Shown here one piece after another: positions 8,330 through 19,571 of a stretch of 64,000 nt of DNA. The position numbers were made by a program, and so were the translations under genes. Under the pieces are notes generated by a model. The model had not been told where the DNA came from, did no database searches, and worked only from the letters and a program-made list of their open reading frames with translations. The stretch comes from Candidatus Nanoarchaeia archaeon (GTDB taxonomy: Archaea; Nanobdellota; Nanobdellia; Woesearchaeales; SKIA01): the NCBI GenBank assembly GCA_028279685.1, contig JANQNG010000031.1:62001-126000 (forward strand), given 5' to 3'. Position 1 is the stretch's first letter. Each line of letters begins with the position of its first letter.

Positions 8330-8506
8330 ATGAAAATAGACCCTAAAAGGCTATGGTTCACAATAATAACAATAGCAATTTCTATAATTTTATTAATTTT
8401 CGCTATTTATCTAAAAAATATGTACTTTTTAGTTATTGTTATAATAACAGTGGGTGTGTGGAAACTTCTAGTCACTTATACAAAAATTGGAGATAAAGGG
8501 TATTGA
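8330..8506 (+). CDS. 58-residue two-helix membrane protein
   Basis: A short open frame preceded by AAGGTG (8313-8318). It encodes MKIDPKRLWF followed by two strongly hydrophobic segments (about 9-28 and 31-47) and a charged C-terminus (TKIGDKGY). It lies directly downstream of the RHS gene, the same relative position as the 141-residue membrane protein behind the RHS remnant. No family recognised. Confidence 0.5.
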   Translation: MKIDPKRLWFTIITIAISIILLIFAIYLKNMYFLVIVIITVGVWKLLVTYTKIGDKGY

Positions 8507-8648
8507 TTTCTTTACACTCTAATAAGTTCTCTTAAGGTACGTAAGTAAGGCCTGTGTTCTATCACTATCTCTTCTACTAACGTGTGTAATCGTTGTAAAA
8601 AGGAGTGTCCTTCAAGGCCATTATGTCTTTGTGTGAGCTGTTAGATAA

Positions 8649-8658
8649 TATTTATATA
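8649..8658 (+). promoter_or_regulatory. TATA box for the chimeric membrane protein
   Basis: ATATTTATAT lies about 25 nt upstream of ATG 8678, the geometry of a leaderless archaeal promoter, and supports that ATG over the TTG at 8660. Confidence 0.45.
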
Positions 8659-8677
8659 CTTGAACTACTTGATTAAG

Positions 8678-10915
8678 ATGATGAGAAGTAAACCTGCACT
8701 CAAAAAAGATAAATTTGGCAAGATTTATATTTATCTATTAATAACAATAGGGATACTTAATATACTTTCATTATTGTTGTTTCTTATATTTCAGAATAAT
8801 TTTGTAAATTTATTTTTAATCTTTGCAAGTTTTCTTGAAATTATTCCTTTCTTAGGCTCGATAGGTTTTATTATTTACATCTTCATAAACAAAATGAAAA
8901 AAATTCTCCTCTCACTTCCGATTTTCTATTTAGTTGGATTCATCTCCATTAGTATTGTTGGAAGTTTGTCTATTCCTATTGATGGAAATTTTTTGAATAT
9001 GAATGATATGTTTTCTCCTGGAATTATCATGGGAAACTTATTTTTTTACGCAATTCAGATAGCTTTAGGAATATATTTGTTGAAAAAGAAGGGCCTAGAT
9101 CTAACTCCAAAAAGAATAAAAAACAAGGGAAAAAAAACATTAGGAATAGTATCTATTGTATTAGGAGTTGTATCATTCATTCCTTTAATTGGATTTTTTA
9201 TTGGCATAATTGCTGTTATTTTAGGATTGATTTCACTTATTTCAAATAGAAGTAAACTGGGTTTAATAGGATTAATTTTAGGTATTTTGGGTATTTTAAC
9301 AACTATAGGATTTTATGGCGCAATATTCTATTTTGGATTTGTTCAAGAGGGTGGTATTTTTGATGAACTAAGAGAAGAATCCGTTTCTACATATTATTTA
9401 CCTGAGGTAATAAATTCTATTGAATCATATAAGATCAGGTATGGGTATTATCCAAAAAAATTAGAAGATATTTCGGAAATGCAAGGAATAGTTTCTTTTT
9501 CTGATCCAATACAAGTGAAACTATTTAGAGATATTAATAATACAGATCTAAATTATTACTATGAAAACCATAAAACATACTATTATCTGTTTTCAAGAGG
9601 TATTGATGGAATTCCTTTTACAGAAGACGATATTTTTCCGAGCTTAGGAGAAAATCCTGGAAACATAGGATATAGACGTCCTTCAGATCCCCCAAAAGAT
9701 GATCTTTTTAAATTCAATAGTATGAACAAAGATGAAGACATTCTTCTTGTACGTGTAAATGATGTTGAGATTTATCTATCAGGTATTTTAAGAGATTATG
9801 AGAGGATTCAGTATCAAATGCAGGTTCAACAAACATACGAGGAAATTCTTAATCAGACTATAGATAAAGTAGTAATTCTTCAGTATGCTGAAGATAAGGG
9901 TTATTCTTCATCAGAAGAGGAAGTTAATAATATGCTTGAAGATATAAAGAAAATGTACGGTCTTGATGAAGAACAACTTGAACTAACGATATCTTACCAG
10001 AACATGACTATGAAAGAATACTTAGAAATTATTAGACAAGAAATAATTCTTAACAAAGTTCTTGAAGAAATAGTATTGAAAGAAGTTGCAAGAGAAATTG
10101 AAGAGAGTGGAAAAGAATACAGTGAAGAATACTTAGACAGGCTTAACAAAGCAAAATTTAGAGAAGTCATGGATTCTTTAAGAGGGAAGGCAAATATTGA
10201 ATACATTAATAATCTTCCTCCAGAATATACTGATCATGGAATTTATTCAAACAATATGGCGTCTCAAGAAACAATTGAAGATTGGATTACTAATTATTAT
10301 CACAATCCAACTCCTGAAAAAGTTAGTGTAAAGATAAGGCAAATGGCAAAACAGGGATTTTTAACAGAAGTATTAGATCATTCTTTCTATCTGGCTTTTT
10401 TTGGTGAAATTTTTAAGCAAAATTCTGAGAAGCTAGAAGAATGGTTTTTTGAAGATTTTAAATATTTAACTGATGATGAAAAAACAGTACTGTTATATGG
10501 ATTATGGTATGCTAATACTCCAGAATCTATCGAAGTCCTTGAAAAAATAAGAGAAGAAGATAATTCTCCTCATAACAAAAATTTTTTTGATTTGTTCCTA
10601 ACAACAAAACCAGAAGACCCGAGAATAACTAGAATTGATGATATCACAATTCTTGATATTTTGTGGGGAGCGTATTTTGCTTCAGGAGACGAAATTCTTA
10701 TTCAAAGAATCATTGAAACTCTCCCTTGGACAAATGAAAAACCTCAATTGAATGCTATGAAATTAAGAATAGGATTAGCAGCTAAAAATGATTTGAACTA
10801 TTATGCAATTGAAGATCCAAAATTAATTGAAATTTATAAAAAAGAGCTTTTGAGTCAATCAGAAGAAGTAAAAATTATTCTGCAAAGAATAATAGAAGAT
10901 GTTGAAGTGGATTAG
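8678..10915 (+). CDS. Chimeric membrane / pseudopilin-like / SurA-like protein
   Basis: About 745 residues. Residues 1-225 form seven or eight membrane segments, the last pair (GIVSIVLGVVSFIPLIGFF...) resembling a DUF4190 module. A region about 237-325 resembles the periplasmic part of a type II secretion major pseudopilin (IESYKIRYGYYPKKLEDI..., and YYYLFSRGIDGIPFTEDDI). Residues about 350-510 resemble the N-terminal helical domain of SurA/PpiD chaperones (VRVNDVEIYLSGILRDY...VVILQYAEDKGYSSSEEEV), without a visible rotamase domain. The helical remainder (NYYHNPTPEKV..., LLYGLWYANTPESIEVLEKI) is unrecognised. It may act on folding or assembly of surface proteins; the pieces are seen, the function is inference. 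Confidence 0.65.
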   Translation: MMRSKPALKKDKFGKIYIYLLITIGILNILSLLLFLIFQNNFVNLFLIFASFLEIIPFLGSIGFIIYIFINKMKKILLSLPIFYLVGFISISIVGSLSIPIDGNFLNMNDMFSPGIIMGNLFFYAIQIALGIYLLKKKGLDLTPKRIKNKGKKTLGIVSIVLGVVSFIPLIGFFIGIIAVILGLISLISNRSKLGLIGLILGILGILTTIGFYGAIFYFGFVQEGGIFDELREESVSTYYLPEVINSIESYKIRYGYYPKKLEDISEMQGIVSFSDPIQVKLFRDINNTDLNYYYENHKTYYYLFSRGIDGIPFTEDDIFPSLGENPGNIGYRRPSDPPKDDLFKFNSMNKDEDILLVRVNDVEIYLSGILRDYERIQYQMQVQQTYEEILNQTIDKVVILQYAEDKGYSSSEEEVNNMLEDIKKMYGLDEEQLELTISYQNMTMKEYLEIIRQEIILNKVLEEIVLKEVAREIEESGKEYSEEYLDRLNKAKFREVMDSLRGKANIEYINNLPPEYTDHGIYSNNMASQETIEDWITNYYHNPTPEKVSVKIRQMAKQGFLTEVLDHSFYLAFFGEIFKQNSEKLEEWFFEDFKYLTDDEKTVLLYGLWYANTPESIEVLEKIREEDNSPHNKNFFDLFLTTKPEDPRITRIDDITILDILWGAYFASGDEILIQRIIETLPWTNEKPQLNAMKLRIGLAAKNDLNYYAIEDPKLIEIYKKELLSQSEEVKIILQRIIEDVEVD

Positions 10916-11280
10916 TTAGGAAAGGAGAAAGTTGCGTTGACGATACTGATTGTATTTATGGATCTGTATGCGATATTAATAAGGGGAGTTGCACAGAATG
11001 TTTGGAAGACTCAGATTGTGTTTACAAGACATATTACTATGAGATAAATCTTAGGTCATATAATCTTAAATACTGTGTGAATGAAAAATGTGTTTATTGT
11101 AGAAATGATGATGATTGCGAACCTTTGACAATTCCTGTTTGTGCAAAACCAGAAGGTGTTCCAACAAGTATTTGTGTCGAATGTATGGAAGATGAGGATT
11201 GCGAAGATACTTTTTGGTGTTCGGAATACGACGCATGCACTTGCGAACCAGAAGGAAGATGTAAACGATCTTGGGATTAA
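10906..11280 (+). pseudogene. 5'-truncated paralogue of the Cys-rich lipoprotein
   Basis: In the frame of the open segment 11002-11280, cysteine-rich coding sequence extends up to about 10906 (ESCVDDTDC..., CTECLEDSDC), where a stop interrupts it; there is no start or signal peptide. The order of motifs (CVECMEDEDCEDTFWCSEYDACTCEPEGRC) matches the second half of each module in the lipoprotein at 17495. It overlaps the end of the preceding gene by a few bases, so it is most likely a recombination remnant. Confidence 0.6.
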
Positions 11281-11343
11281 CGACGGTTAAAAAAATAAAT
11301 TATTTTTGGGGCCGGGCATAGTATTGATTATTATTGGATTAAA

Positions 11344-11997
11344 ATGACTAAAACAACTAAATTCACAAGATTTTTTTGGTTTTATTATATTTGGGTATTT
11401 CTTAGTGTATTCATTACTATTCTTAAATATTTGATACTCTTTATTTTTGGAGGAACATTATATTCTTTATTTGGAGGATTCTCTAATTTTGTTGAGTTGA
11501 CAACATTCATATTAAGTATTGTAGCTTGGAAACATTTCATAAAAAGAAAATATGAAAACATCACATTCGTTATTCCAATTTATATTGTAATATATTCTTG
11601 TCTTCTTATATTGTATTCGATAATTGCAATAATCCTTCACGAATTTAATATTTCAGTTCCAGGAATAGATGGGTTGATTGTACTTATATTGACTGCAATC
11701 TTCTCACTATTTGAAATTGCTCTATGTTATTATATTTTACACAAATTTTGGAAGAATATCAAAAAAGACTATGTTAGCTTAAAGCATGTTATTCTCAAAA
11801 TATTAACAGTTTGTGGTTTATTAGCAGTATTTACAGGGTTGATATTCGTATCAACATATTTAGGCTTAGATAGTCTTGGAGTAGGCTTGGAAGCTTTATC
11901 ATATTTCCTTTTCATAGCAGCATATATATTTTTGATTGCGATAATTGTAAGAACAATCAAGCCAATGGTAAAAAATGGTAAGAAAAAAAAAGATTAA
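11344..11997 (+). CDS. Polytopic membrane protein
   Basis: 217 residues with about six hydrophobic segments (roughly 12-33, 42-60, 73-97, 109-132, 147-170, 180-203) and a Lys-rich C-terminus (KNGKKKKD), suggesting a cytoplasmic tail. No family recognised. It stands between the truncated Cys-rich remnant and the large papain-like protein, in the same orientation as the rest of the surface island. Confidence 0.65.
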   Translation: MTKTTKFTRFFWFYYIWVFLSVFITILKYLILFIFGGTLYSLFGGFSNFVELTTFILSIVAWKHFIKRKYENITFVIPIYIVIYSCLLILYSIIAIILHEFNISVPGIDGLIVLILTAIFSLFEIALCYYILHKFWKNIKKDYVSLKHVILKILTVCGLLAVFTGLIFVSTYLGLDSLGVGLEALSYFLFIAAYIFLIAIIVRTIKPMVKNGKKKKD

Positions 11998-12131
11998 TTC
12001 AAAGAATATTTGGCATTACTTCCAATATTTAATTATAGCTTTTCTTGTTGATATATACTTGTCTTCAGCATTTAACCACTTTTCAGGATGAATTGCCAGA
12101 TTATGCAGAGTTTATCCCGTTTTACAGTAAG

Positions 12132-12142
12132 TTTTATATATG
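12132..12142 (+). promoter_or_regulatory. TATA box of the papain-like surface protein
   Basis: TTTTATATATG lies about 26-30 nt upstream of ATG 12168. A GGTGGGGG Shine-Dalgarno-like stretch touches the start codon. Confidence 0.4.
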
Positions 12143-12167
12143 ACTTAACACCTCTTTCTGGTGGGGG

Positions 12168-15100
12168 ATGGAGAGAAATTATCTAATCTGGGTTGTTATC
12201 CTTATTCTGTGTAGTTCCTTTTCCTTTGCAGCGCCAAATCCTGCAGCCATATTCTGTTCAGAACAAGGAAACGCCTACGAAATACGAACAGACAATCAAG
12301 GCAACCAATACGGTATTTGCATTGAGGATGAAACAACACATGATGTCTGGGATTTCTACGAAGATCGCTATATTATAATAGAGAGAGATGAACCTTCACT
12401 TGAAAAAACAAAGCAAGTTGACTATGAACCGCTTCAGCTTGCAAAAGATGATGGAAGAACCTATCAACTATTTGGAGACTATCCTACAAACTTTGACTGG
12501 AGAGACAATGAAGGAAACTGGATAACCCCTATCAGAGATCAAGGCAACTGCGGTAGTTGCTGGGCATTCGCTGCATTAGGCATCACAGAAGCCAAAGTAG
12601 ATATCAGCCTCAACAACCCAGACTATAATATAGACCTGTCAGAACAAGACTTAATCTCTTGCAGCGGCGCTGGAAGCTGTGATGGTGGCTATGTAAGCGA
12701 AAGTCTTGACTATCTTCACAACACAGGCGTTGTTAAAGAATCCTGCTTCACCTACCTCGCAGAAAACGGAGATTGCAACAACAAATGTGATGACTATCCT
12801 AACAATATCCCAACAAAAATTAATTATGCATCCGTCAGCGCAACCGGAGAAGCCATAAAAGAAGCCATTGCAAACACAGGTCCTGTGACAGCAGGCATGG
12901 TGGTATGCTATGACAGCTTCAATGGACAAGGCATTTACGAGCATCAAGGAGATGTTTTTTGGGACGATTCCTGCTGGACTATTGAAGGTAACATCTATTA
13001 TCTAAACAGACACGCAGTCGATATTGTTGGTTACAATGATGAAGAACAATACTGGATTTGTAAAAATAGCTGGGGATCAAACTGGGGAGAAGATGGCTAC
13101 TTCAGAATCCATTACAATCAGGGAGTGAGTGATTTTAATACCTGGTGGGATGCTGTCATCAACAACGAAGATGGTGATTCACGTGTCTTTTTCCTCGACA
13201 GCAGTTATGTTGTTACCGCAACTGATATTGACAACGATGGTATTTTCGACAACGAAGATAACTGTCCTTACACTCCAAACGAAAACCAATTAGATACTGA
13301 TAATGATGGTGATGGTAATGCTTGTGATGATGACGATGACAACGACAACATCCTTGATGAAGATGACGATTGTCCTGAAGAATGGGGTCTTGCTATATAC
13401 GATGGTTGTCCTGATATTATTCCTCCTAATATAACTCGAATAGCTTACTCAGGAAGTGGTGTGTACAAAAGCGGAACTGAAGTTCAAGTGGTTGTTGAAG
13501 CCAATGATTTAAGCGGCATTGCAGAAGTAACTGCAGAAGGAGAGATTATACCTTTTACAGGAGAACACTGGAGCGGCTTAGTGACCTTCTCAAACCCGCC
13601 GCTCAATATCGCTGTAACAGACAACTACAGCAACACTCAATACAATGATTCAGTTACTTATATCATTGATGATACTCTTCCTCTAATTCATTCTTTCACA
13701 ATCGAACCTGCTATTGCCACAATTGGCCAGATGTTGAATATTTCTATCACTGTTACGGAGGATTATCTAAGTGATGCCTCTCTTTTCATAGGAGATAGAA
13801 GTGCAGACTGGATAGACAACACAACCATCTTTGATAATACAACTACTCTTACGTTCACTTATAATGTTACCGGACAAGAGCCTGAAGGAAACACTACATT
13901 AATATTCACTATCAATGATAAAGCAGGGAATGAAGCAACAGCAAACGAAAGCTGTATTCTTGACTTTCTCCAACCAGTCATCACTGATGTATATGCTGAA
14001 AGAAACTTTGCTGAAACGAATGATATCATTCCTGTTTCTATGAATGTCATAGAAGGTAACATTGCAACAGCAACAGCAAACAACCAAACACTATCTTGTT
14101 CTGGAAGTAATACCAACTGGACATGCTCTGGAAATATCACTATCAATATTTCAACAATTACTTTCGAAGTAACTGATATTGTAGATAATACTGCAAGCAA
14201 CAGCATCACTATTATTCTCGATGATACTTTCCCTGAAGAAACATATCCTTCCATAACATTACCGGATGATTATTTCTATTTTACAGACAATGGCAATAAC
14301 TTAACTCTCTACGAACCACTCACGAACATCAAAGAAACGCTTGTCAGTGGTGAATTATCAGCATTGCAGGAAGGATCCTTACCAGAAACAATACCTGCTA
14401 ATCAATCTCTGAAATTTTTTGATGGTTCTGTAATCTTTGGCAGTAATGGAAGCTCAACAGGCACTTTTCTTAAATTTCCTGAAGGAAATTCTTTGTTCAA
14501 ATACACGCTTGATTTTGTTGATACAAATCCAAACAGCATAAGACATAAACCATTCTTTATGCTCGGTAACAAATATAATTTTTCCCATGTTGCGTCATAT
14601 GGTCCAAATGAGAGTATTCATCTTATACTTACGGGAGTAAATGTCACTGATACTTTGTGGGAAGGAGAGAGCATGACCTACATGATCGATGATAAAGCTT
14701 ATGAGGTTTCTGTGCTTGTTATCAATGATGAAAATAATGTTACCTTCTTGATTAATGATCAGGTTAGATCAGGATTAGAAGTGGGCGATACTGCATTTCT
14801 TGATAATGGTTTGAGAATTCAAGTAGATGCAATAGAATTAGAAGACATGGGAGAAACAGTGAATTTCACCCTAAGAAAAAACAAAATCACCATTGATGAT
14901 GATCTTGAACCAAATACTTGTGGCGATATTTATGTTGATGGAACTCCTATTACAGATTCTTGTGTTAATGTAGAATGGCATAGAACTAATGATAATGTTA
15001 ATTACATCTATGCAATAACCTATGACCTGATAGCAGAACAAGACTATTTTATTCCTCCAGGGCATTCATTAAAAGATTACATCGACGACAAGAAATTGCT

Positions 15101-17462
15101 AAGTGAGAATATTGATATCCTCTACGAAGGCATGTCAGAACCAGAAACAAGCACAATCTACTTTCCAGCAACAGGACAGCTAAAATATAGATTACATTTC
15201 ACTAACATAGCAGGAACAACATATAATATTCCTTTACTTGACTTAAGCAAAGGACACTTCTTTGTGGGAGAAGACTCAGAAAACACTTCCGTAGGATTTG
15301 ATCAACACGATTACCTGGGAAAACACGCATTCATCTGGCATGAAACATCCTCAGGAGGAGCTGGAAATGATGTTACCTTTTATAACGCTATAGGCTTGCA
15401 TGATTATTTTGTAGTAAGCTCAAATATCCTTCAAAACGTCACTGAAAACACACTAACCTGTGTCATGAGCATGATCTCTCTCGATGAAAACAGCGTTCAA
15501 TTTGAAGATGTAGGATCCCATCAAATATATGAAGCTTCGTATAATGAAGAAAATGGTCAGGGAACTCTTGTTATTGATGACTATGAATTCATTTTTATAG
15601 TTGTAAACAATTCAATAGAAAATCCTTCTATCGCTGTTGATCTCAATGGAAATGGAGAAATTAGCACATCAACAAGTATTCCTCATGGAGAAGGCCATTT
15701 ACAAGTATCATCAGAAGTTCCTCTTATTGACATCAATGGATTCATGATCCAATTGAACGATGTTCCTCACAATGGCTACGCCCCATACTTTCCTCAAGAA
15801 ACAGAATGGATACTAACAACAAAAATGCTAAAAGGTGAGAACAAGATTTACAATATTAGGATACAAGATAACGGAGGAAATGTGAGTATCATTCCTTTGA
15901 ATTTGACTCCTCAAATCCACCATGAAAACACAAACTGGCTATACGCTATGGATCCATATGGATCTATGTGGAAACTTCATAACTATCCTGGATTGCCTAA
16001 AGAGCTTATTATTGAAGTGCCGAACAAACAAAAAGAAGCAAAAGTGTATGTCACTTCAGGAGCACCATCATTACCTCTTTCAAATTGCATGGACTTAAAT
16101 GCATCATTAACTCTGGAAGAAGATCTAGATTGCACAAACACAACAGGAATAATAACTAATACTAATGATATCACCATAGCATGCAACGGCTACAGCATAT
16201 TCGGTGATGGAGATGGCACAGGCATCGCACTAACTAACGCAGATAATGTCACTATTCATAACTGTCATATTACCGAATTCGAAAAAGGCATTGCTATTGA
16301 TGGAGGGGAATTCGTTAATGTCTCTTCAACAACGCTTGAAGAAAACATAAGAGGGTTATCAGCATATGGATATAATCATCACATCTCTGATATTAATCTT
16401 CTCTCAAATACCGAAGATGGATTTACGTATGATACTAATGAGCCATTCACTTGGCACCTCTCCTCGAGAAATACCGTACAGAACAACAACGTTACTGTTA
16501 ATGGATCATTGCTATTCACTGAAGATGGTGTCTTAGAGCTAATCAATTCAGCATTGATATTGAATGGCACCTTCATTGATGACAATGCAAATATCACCTC
16601 TTTTGAACAAACCACATTCAACATAACAGGGAATGAATCGACAGAACTTGATTTCACCTCTGCTGCTGACGTCAATATTAGTCTTCAGTTTAATGAATCA
16701 ATAAATGTTACATTGACTGTTGTATCAGAAACACCTTCCTCAGCACCTCAAAGCATGAACTCTTTGAAAGCAGTGAATATTCTCATCGATAGTGAATCGG
16801 AAGAAAGCATCTCTTGGGCATTAATCAAATTCTTCTATACTGATGCGGAACTGACTGCGAACAACATTGAAGAGTCTTCATTACGAATCTATTATTTCAA
16901 CGAAACGTCCAATGAATGGCAATTAGAACCAAATCAAGGTGTTGATACTGCTAACAATTTTGTTTGGGTTAATGTAACTCATCTTAGCCTATTCGGATCA
17001 TTCGGAAGCGCTCCTGTACCTCCACCACAACCACAAACAGGAAACTCCGGCGGTGGCGGCGGAGGGGGAGGCGGCGGAGGCTGCATACCTCAATGGGAAT
17101 GCGAAGCATGGTCTGATTGTTCAGAAGAAGGTATTCAAGAAAGAATATGTAAGAACAAACTCAGATGCGGGACTCAAGAAAAAACTGAGACACAAGAATG
17201 TATCTATGAACCTCCTAAAAAAAAGGTGAAAATAATAACACAGGAAGAAACAGCATCTGAAGAAGTTGAAACAAGAATACCTCCTGAAGAAGAAACAGAA
17301 GGAGGTTTAAGCGCAATTACTGGTGCAGTTGTCAACACCATAGCTAATTCTCTCCTCGGGAAAATCCTTCTTGTCAGTCTGCTCTTTGTTGTAGGAACAA
17401 GCGGACTCTATGCAAGAATCAAACTCACAAAAAAACGTCAGAAAAAATTCACATATCGCTAA
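12168..17462 (+). CDS. Giant secreted papain-like (C1A) cysteine peptidase, S-layer type
   Basis: 1764 residues. Signal peptide about 1-21; a DUF333-like module ([12 protein letters not shown]...WDFY, 24-64); papain domain about 108-342 with Q125, C131 ([10 protein letters not shown]), H282 (RHAVDIVGY) and N300 ([10 protein letters not shown]); Asp-rich thrombospondin-3 calcium repeats (352-404); Ig-like domains; S-layer-type segments from about 700 to 1200 ([12 protein letters not shown]..., [13 protein letters not shown]); a NosD-like beta-helix (about 1306-1425); a PGF-pre-PGF-like domain (about 1528-1613); a glycine run; a TSP1-like Cys motif ([11 protein letters not shown]); then ITGAV and a C-terminal membrane helix with a basic tail. 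Likely a cell-surface anchored peptidase, possibly incorporated into the S-layer. Confidence 0.85.
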   Translation: MERNYLIWVVILILCSSFSFAAPNPAAIFCSEQGNAYEIRTDNQGNQYGICIEDETTHDVWDFYEDRYIIIERDEPSLEKTKQVDYEPLQLAKDDGRTYQLFGDYPTNFDWRDNEGNWITPIRDQGNCGSCWAFAALGITEAKVDISLNNPDYNIDLSEQDLISCSGAGSCDGGYVSESLDYLHNTGVVKESCFTYLAENGDCNNKCDDYPNNIPTKINYASVSATGEAIKEAIANTGPVTAGMVVCYDSFNGQGIYEHQGDVFWDDSCWTIEGNIYYLNRHAVDIVGYNDEEQYWICKNSWGSNWGEDGYFRIHYNQGVSDFNTWWDAVINNEDGDSRVFFLDSSYVVTATDIDNDGIFDNEDNCPYTPNENQLDTDNDGDGNACDDDDDNDNILDEDDDCPEEWGLAIYDGCPDIIPPNITRIAYSGSGVYKSGTEVQVVVEANDLSGIAEVTAEGEIIPFTGEHWSGLVTFSNPPLNIAVTDNYSNTQYNDSVTYIIDDTLPLIHSFTIEPAIATIGQMLNISITVTEDYLSDASLFIGDRSADWIDNTTIFDNTTTLTFTYNVTGQEPEGNTTLIFTINDKAGNEATANESCILDFLQPVITDVYAERNFAETNDIIPVSMNVIEGNIATATANNQTLSCSGSNTNWTCSGNITINISTITFEVTDIVDNTASNSITIILDDTFPEETYPSITLPDDYFYFTDNGNNLTLYEPLTNIKETLVSGELSALQEGSLPETIPANQSLKFFDGSVIFGSNGSSTGTFLKFPEGNSLFKYTLDFVDTNPNSIRHKPFFMLGNKYNFSHVASYGPNESIHLILTGVNVTDTLWEGESMTYMIDDKAYEVSVLVINDENNVTFLINDQVRSGLEVGDTAFLDNGLRIQVDAIELEDMGETVNFTLRKNKITIDDDLEPNTCGDIYVDGTPITDSCVNVEWHRTNDNVNYIYAITYDLIAEQDYFIPPGHSLKDYIDDKKLLSENIDILYEGMSEPETSTIYFPATGQLKYRLHFTNIAGTTYNIPLLDLSKGHFFVGEDSENTSVGFDQHDYLGKHAFIWHETSSGGAGNDVTFYNAIGLHDYFVVSSNILQNVTENTLTCVMSMISLDENSVQFEDVGSHQIYEASYNEENGQGTLVIDDYEFIFIVVNNSIENPSIAVDLNGNGEISTSTSIPHGEGHLQVSSEVPLIDINGFMIQLNDVPHNGYAPYFPQETEWILTTKMLKGENKIYNIRIQDNGGNVSIIPLNLTPQIHHENTNWLYAMDPYGSMWKLHNYPGLPKELIIEVPNKQKEAKVYVTSGAPSLPLSNCMDLNASLTLEEDLDCTNTTGIITNTNDITIACNGYSIFGDGDGTGIALTNADNVTIHNCHITEFEKGIAIDGGEFVNVSSTTLEENIRGLSAYGYNHHISDINLLSNTEDGFTYDTNEPFTWHLSSRNTVQNNNVTVNGSLLFTEDGVLELINSALILNGTFIDDNANITSFEQTTFNITGNESTELDFTSAADVNISLQFNESINVTLTVVSETPSSAPQSMNSLKAVNILIDSESEESISWALIKFFYTDAELTANNIEESSLRIYYFNETSNEWQLEPNQGVDTANNFVWVNVTHLSLFGSFGSAPVPPPQPQTGNSGGGGGGGGGGGCIPQWECEAWSDCSEEGIQERICKNKLRCGTQEKTETQECIYEPPKKKVKIITQEETASEEVETRIPPEEETEGGLSAITGAVVNTIANSLLGKILLVSLLFVVGTSGLYARIKLTKKRQKKFTYR

Positions 17463-17494
17463 TAACTTTTTGTGATAAATAAGGAGGTCAAATC

Positions 17495-19258
17495 ATGAAA
17501 TTTTATATTATCCTAGGACTAATACTGCTTATTATTCTAGCAGGCTGTGAGAACACTCAGGAAAGCAAAATGTCTGAAGAAGTAATGCCTGATAAAAATA
17601 CATCTTCTTCAGAAGAACCTATAACTAAAGATAAGAAAATGCAAATTGATGTCAAAAAACCAGAAAAAAGCATATACGAAGATACTCTTGTTATTCCTTC
17701 AGTTCGTTTTGGAACTCAAGAATCGTGGGATTGCATCCAACAAGAAGATAATTATTATGTGACTGGCTGGAAAAACGAAACTTTGTGTATTCAGCCGCTA
17801 AATGTCAGAGGATTCTCCAAAGGAAATGACATGCTACATCATTTTTCAATAAAAGCAACATTAACACACGAAAAAGGCAAAAGAAACATTCTTGAATTTG
17901 AACACAAAACGTCCCTTAAATATAACATCCTAAATGGATATAGCTATAATGATTACGAATCATATAGTGATTATGAAGTTCAAGCAATTGTCAACAATAT
18001 GGAACCAGGAAAATATGATCTTTTCTTAGAAATATTTGATCTTGCAGGTAAAAAGAAAGGTACATACGAAGATCAAATCATCATAGCGGATGGATTTTCC
18101 TGCAACTCCGATGAAGATTGCCACAGAAGAGGTATTTGCAACGAAGGAACCTGCGTCGAATGCATAGAAGATACTGATTGTTCAGGAAAAATACTTACAG
18201 AAGGTTATTTCATAACGGAAAAGCCTCTCAATATATGTTATAACAATCGCTGTGCAGGATGCGGTACAGATGCAGATTGCGACCCAATTATAGCTCCAAA
18301 ATGTAATATCCCTATGGGAGGATCAGTTCCCTATTGCACTGAATGTGCAGAACAAGATGATTGCCAAGACACTTATTGGTGCAACGAATATAAAGCCTGC
18401 TTTTGCATACTAGGTGCGAGATGCGTGCACTCTGACACAGTTGGAGAAATGTCTCTTTATCTCCAAAAAAACAAAAAGAATCTTCCGAGATCAGAATTTG
18501 CCAACACTTTAGAATTGCAAAATATCAACGTCGGCATCATGGAAGGTTGGAGATGTATGCTCAACGAAGATAACACATACCAGAAAGGATTTAAAGAATA
18601 TGTTTGTTTTAAGCCAATAGTAAAAGAATTCAAATGGGACTATTTCTTGAATTCTGATATGGACATGGATATCATCATAAAAAATAATGAAGGAGATATC
18701 ATTTACTATCTTAAAGATGCTATCAAGCACCCCAGACCATACTTTTTAGCAAATGGTCTTAATGGCTATTTCGTGTATATCCCTGTCAATGAATTAGATG
18801 AAGGAATTCTTCATTATGAACTAATAATATATGATCTTATTGGAGAACAGAAAGTTTCTGCAAAAGGTGTTTTTACCGTAGAAAATGGACTTTTTTGTGA
18901 TTCTGATGAAGATTGCGATTCAAAACACGTATGTGACACAGAAATCTCAACATGTGTTGAATGCCTGACTGATAATGACTGCACAGGTAAAGAGTATTTC
19001 TATCCTTTTCTCAAGACAAGATACACTCTGCAATACTGCCAAGATGGTGAATGTGCCGCTTGTAAAGACAATATGGACTGTACAGAAAAACAACCATTCT
19101 GTGATCATCCAATAAGAGGATTATCAACAATCTGTGTTGAATGCCTGACGCATCTTGACTGTCAAAAAACATCAGCATGTCTAGAAAACGGTAAATGCAA
19201 CTGTCATCCAGAAGGAAAATGCGTAAACCCTTCAGAATTCGATGATTCATCATATTAA
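17495..19258 (+). CDS. Cys-rich surface lipoprotein with two tandem modules
   Basis: 587 residues. A lipobox (ILAGC, C18) follows a hydrophobic signal, and AAGGAGGT precedes ATG 17495. Two similar modules follow an acidic linker. Each begins with a beta-rich part (RFGTQESWDC... and NVGIMEGWRC...) and ends with a Cys-rich part containing repeated SDEDC/CVEC/CxxDxDC units and a final (R/K)CV. The second half of a module is also found as the truncated copy at 10906-11280. It lies 32 bp behind the papain-like gene, so both are probably co-expressed. Binding partner unknown; the disulphide-rich modules suggest an extracellular adhesion or recognition role. Confidence 0.75.
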   Translation: MKFYIILGLILLIILAGCENTQESKMSEEVMPDKNTSSSEEPITKDKKMQIDVKKPEKSIYEDTLVIPSVRFGTQESWDCIQQEDNYYVTGWKNETLCIQPLNVRGFSKGNDMLHHFSIKATLTHEKGKRNILEFEHKTSLKYNILNGYSYNDYESYSDYEVQAIVNNMEPGKYDLFLEIFDLAGKKKGTYEDQIIIADGFSCNSDEDCHRRGICNEGTCVECIEDTDCSGKILTEGYFITEKPLNICYNNRCAGCGTDADCDPIIAPKCNIPMGGSVPYCTECAEQDDCQDTYWCNEYKACFCILGARCVHSDTVGEMSLYLQKNKKNLPRSEFANTLELQNINVGIMEGWRCMLNEDNTYQKGFKEYVCFKPIVKEFKWDYFLNSDMDMDIIIKNNEGDIIYYLKDAIKHPRPYFLANGLNGYFVYIPVNELDEGILHYELIIYDLIGEQKVSAKGVFTVENGLFCDSDEDCDSKHVCDTEISTCVECLTDNDCTGKEYFYPFLKTRYTLQYCQDGECAACKDNMDCTEKQPFCDHPIRGLSTICVECLTHLDCQKTSACLENGKCNCHPEGKCVNPSEFDDSSY

Positions 19259-19330
19259 AAAACATCAGAAACCATAAATTTCATAAATAACAAAATTGTT
19301 ATAATTATTATAATTAATAAAGGTGTGATT

Positions 19331-19555
19331 ATGGGAACATTATCGGTTTCAGTGCTTGATGATTTGAAAGGAAGAATGATTAATACAGATGAAGTGAATT
19401 GGTCTGCTGTCGCAAGAAAAGCGTTTGAAGCAAAGCTTAAAGAAATGGAATTATTCAATAATATAGTTAAAAAAAGTAAATTCACAAAAAAAGATGCTGA
19501 TGCATTAGCAAAAAAAATAAACAAAAGCATGAATGACACATTCTTGAGTAAGTAA
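19331..19555 (+). CDS. VapB-like antitoxin-type protein, apparently orphan
   Basis: 74 residues from ATG 19331 (AAAGGTG at about 19319-19325; an alternative GTG start at 19325). The pattern TLSVSVLDDLKGRM...EVNWSAVARKAFEAKLKEMEL matches archaeal ribbon-helix-helix VapB-type antitoxins: a short strand, two helices, then a charged C-terminal segment. No toxin gene is adjacent; the next gene is convergent and unrelated. It might regulate in trans or be a relic of a toxin-antitoxin pair. Confidence 0.55.
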   Translation: MGTLSVSVLDDLKGRMINTDEVNWSAVARKAFEAKLKEMELFNNIVKKSKFTKKDADALAKKINKSMNDTFLSK

Positions 19556-19571
19556 ATAATGTTTTAATAAC

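Noticed and set aside
12651-12947. 98-codon minus-strand open frame in the papain domain
   Set aside because: Antisense to the conserved catalytic domain; no own promoter.
13859-14254. 131-codon minus-strand open frame inside the papain-like gene
   Set aside because: Antisense shadow of a long, clearly coding plus-strand gene.
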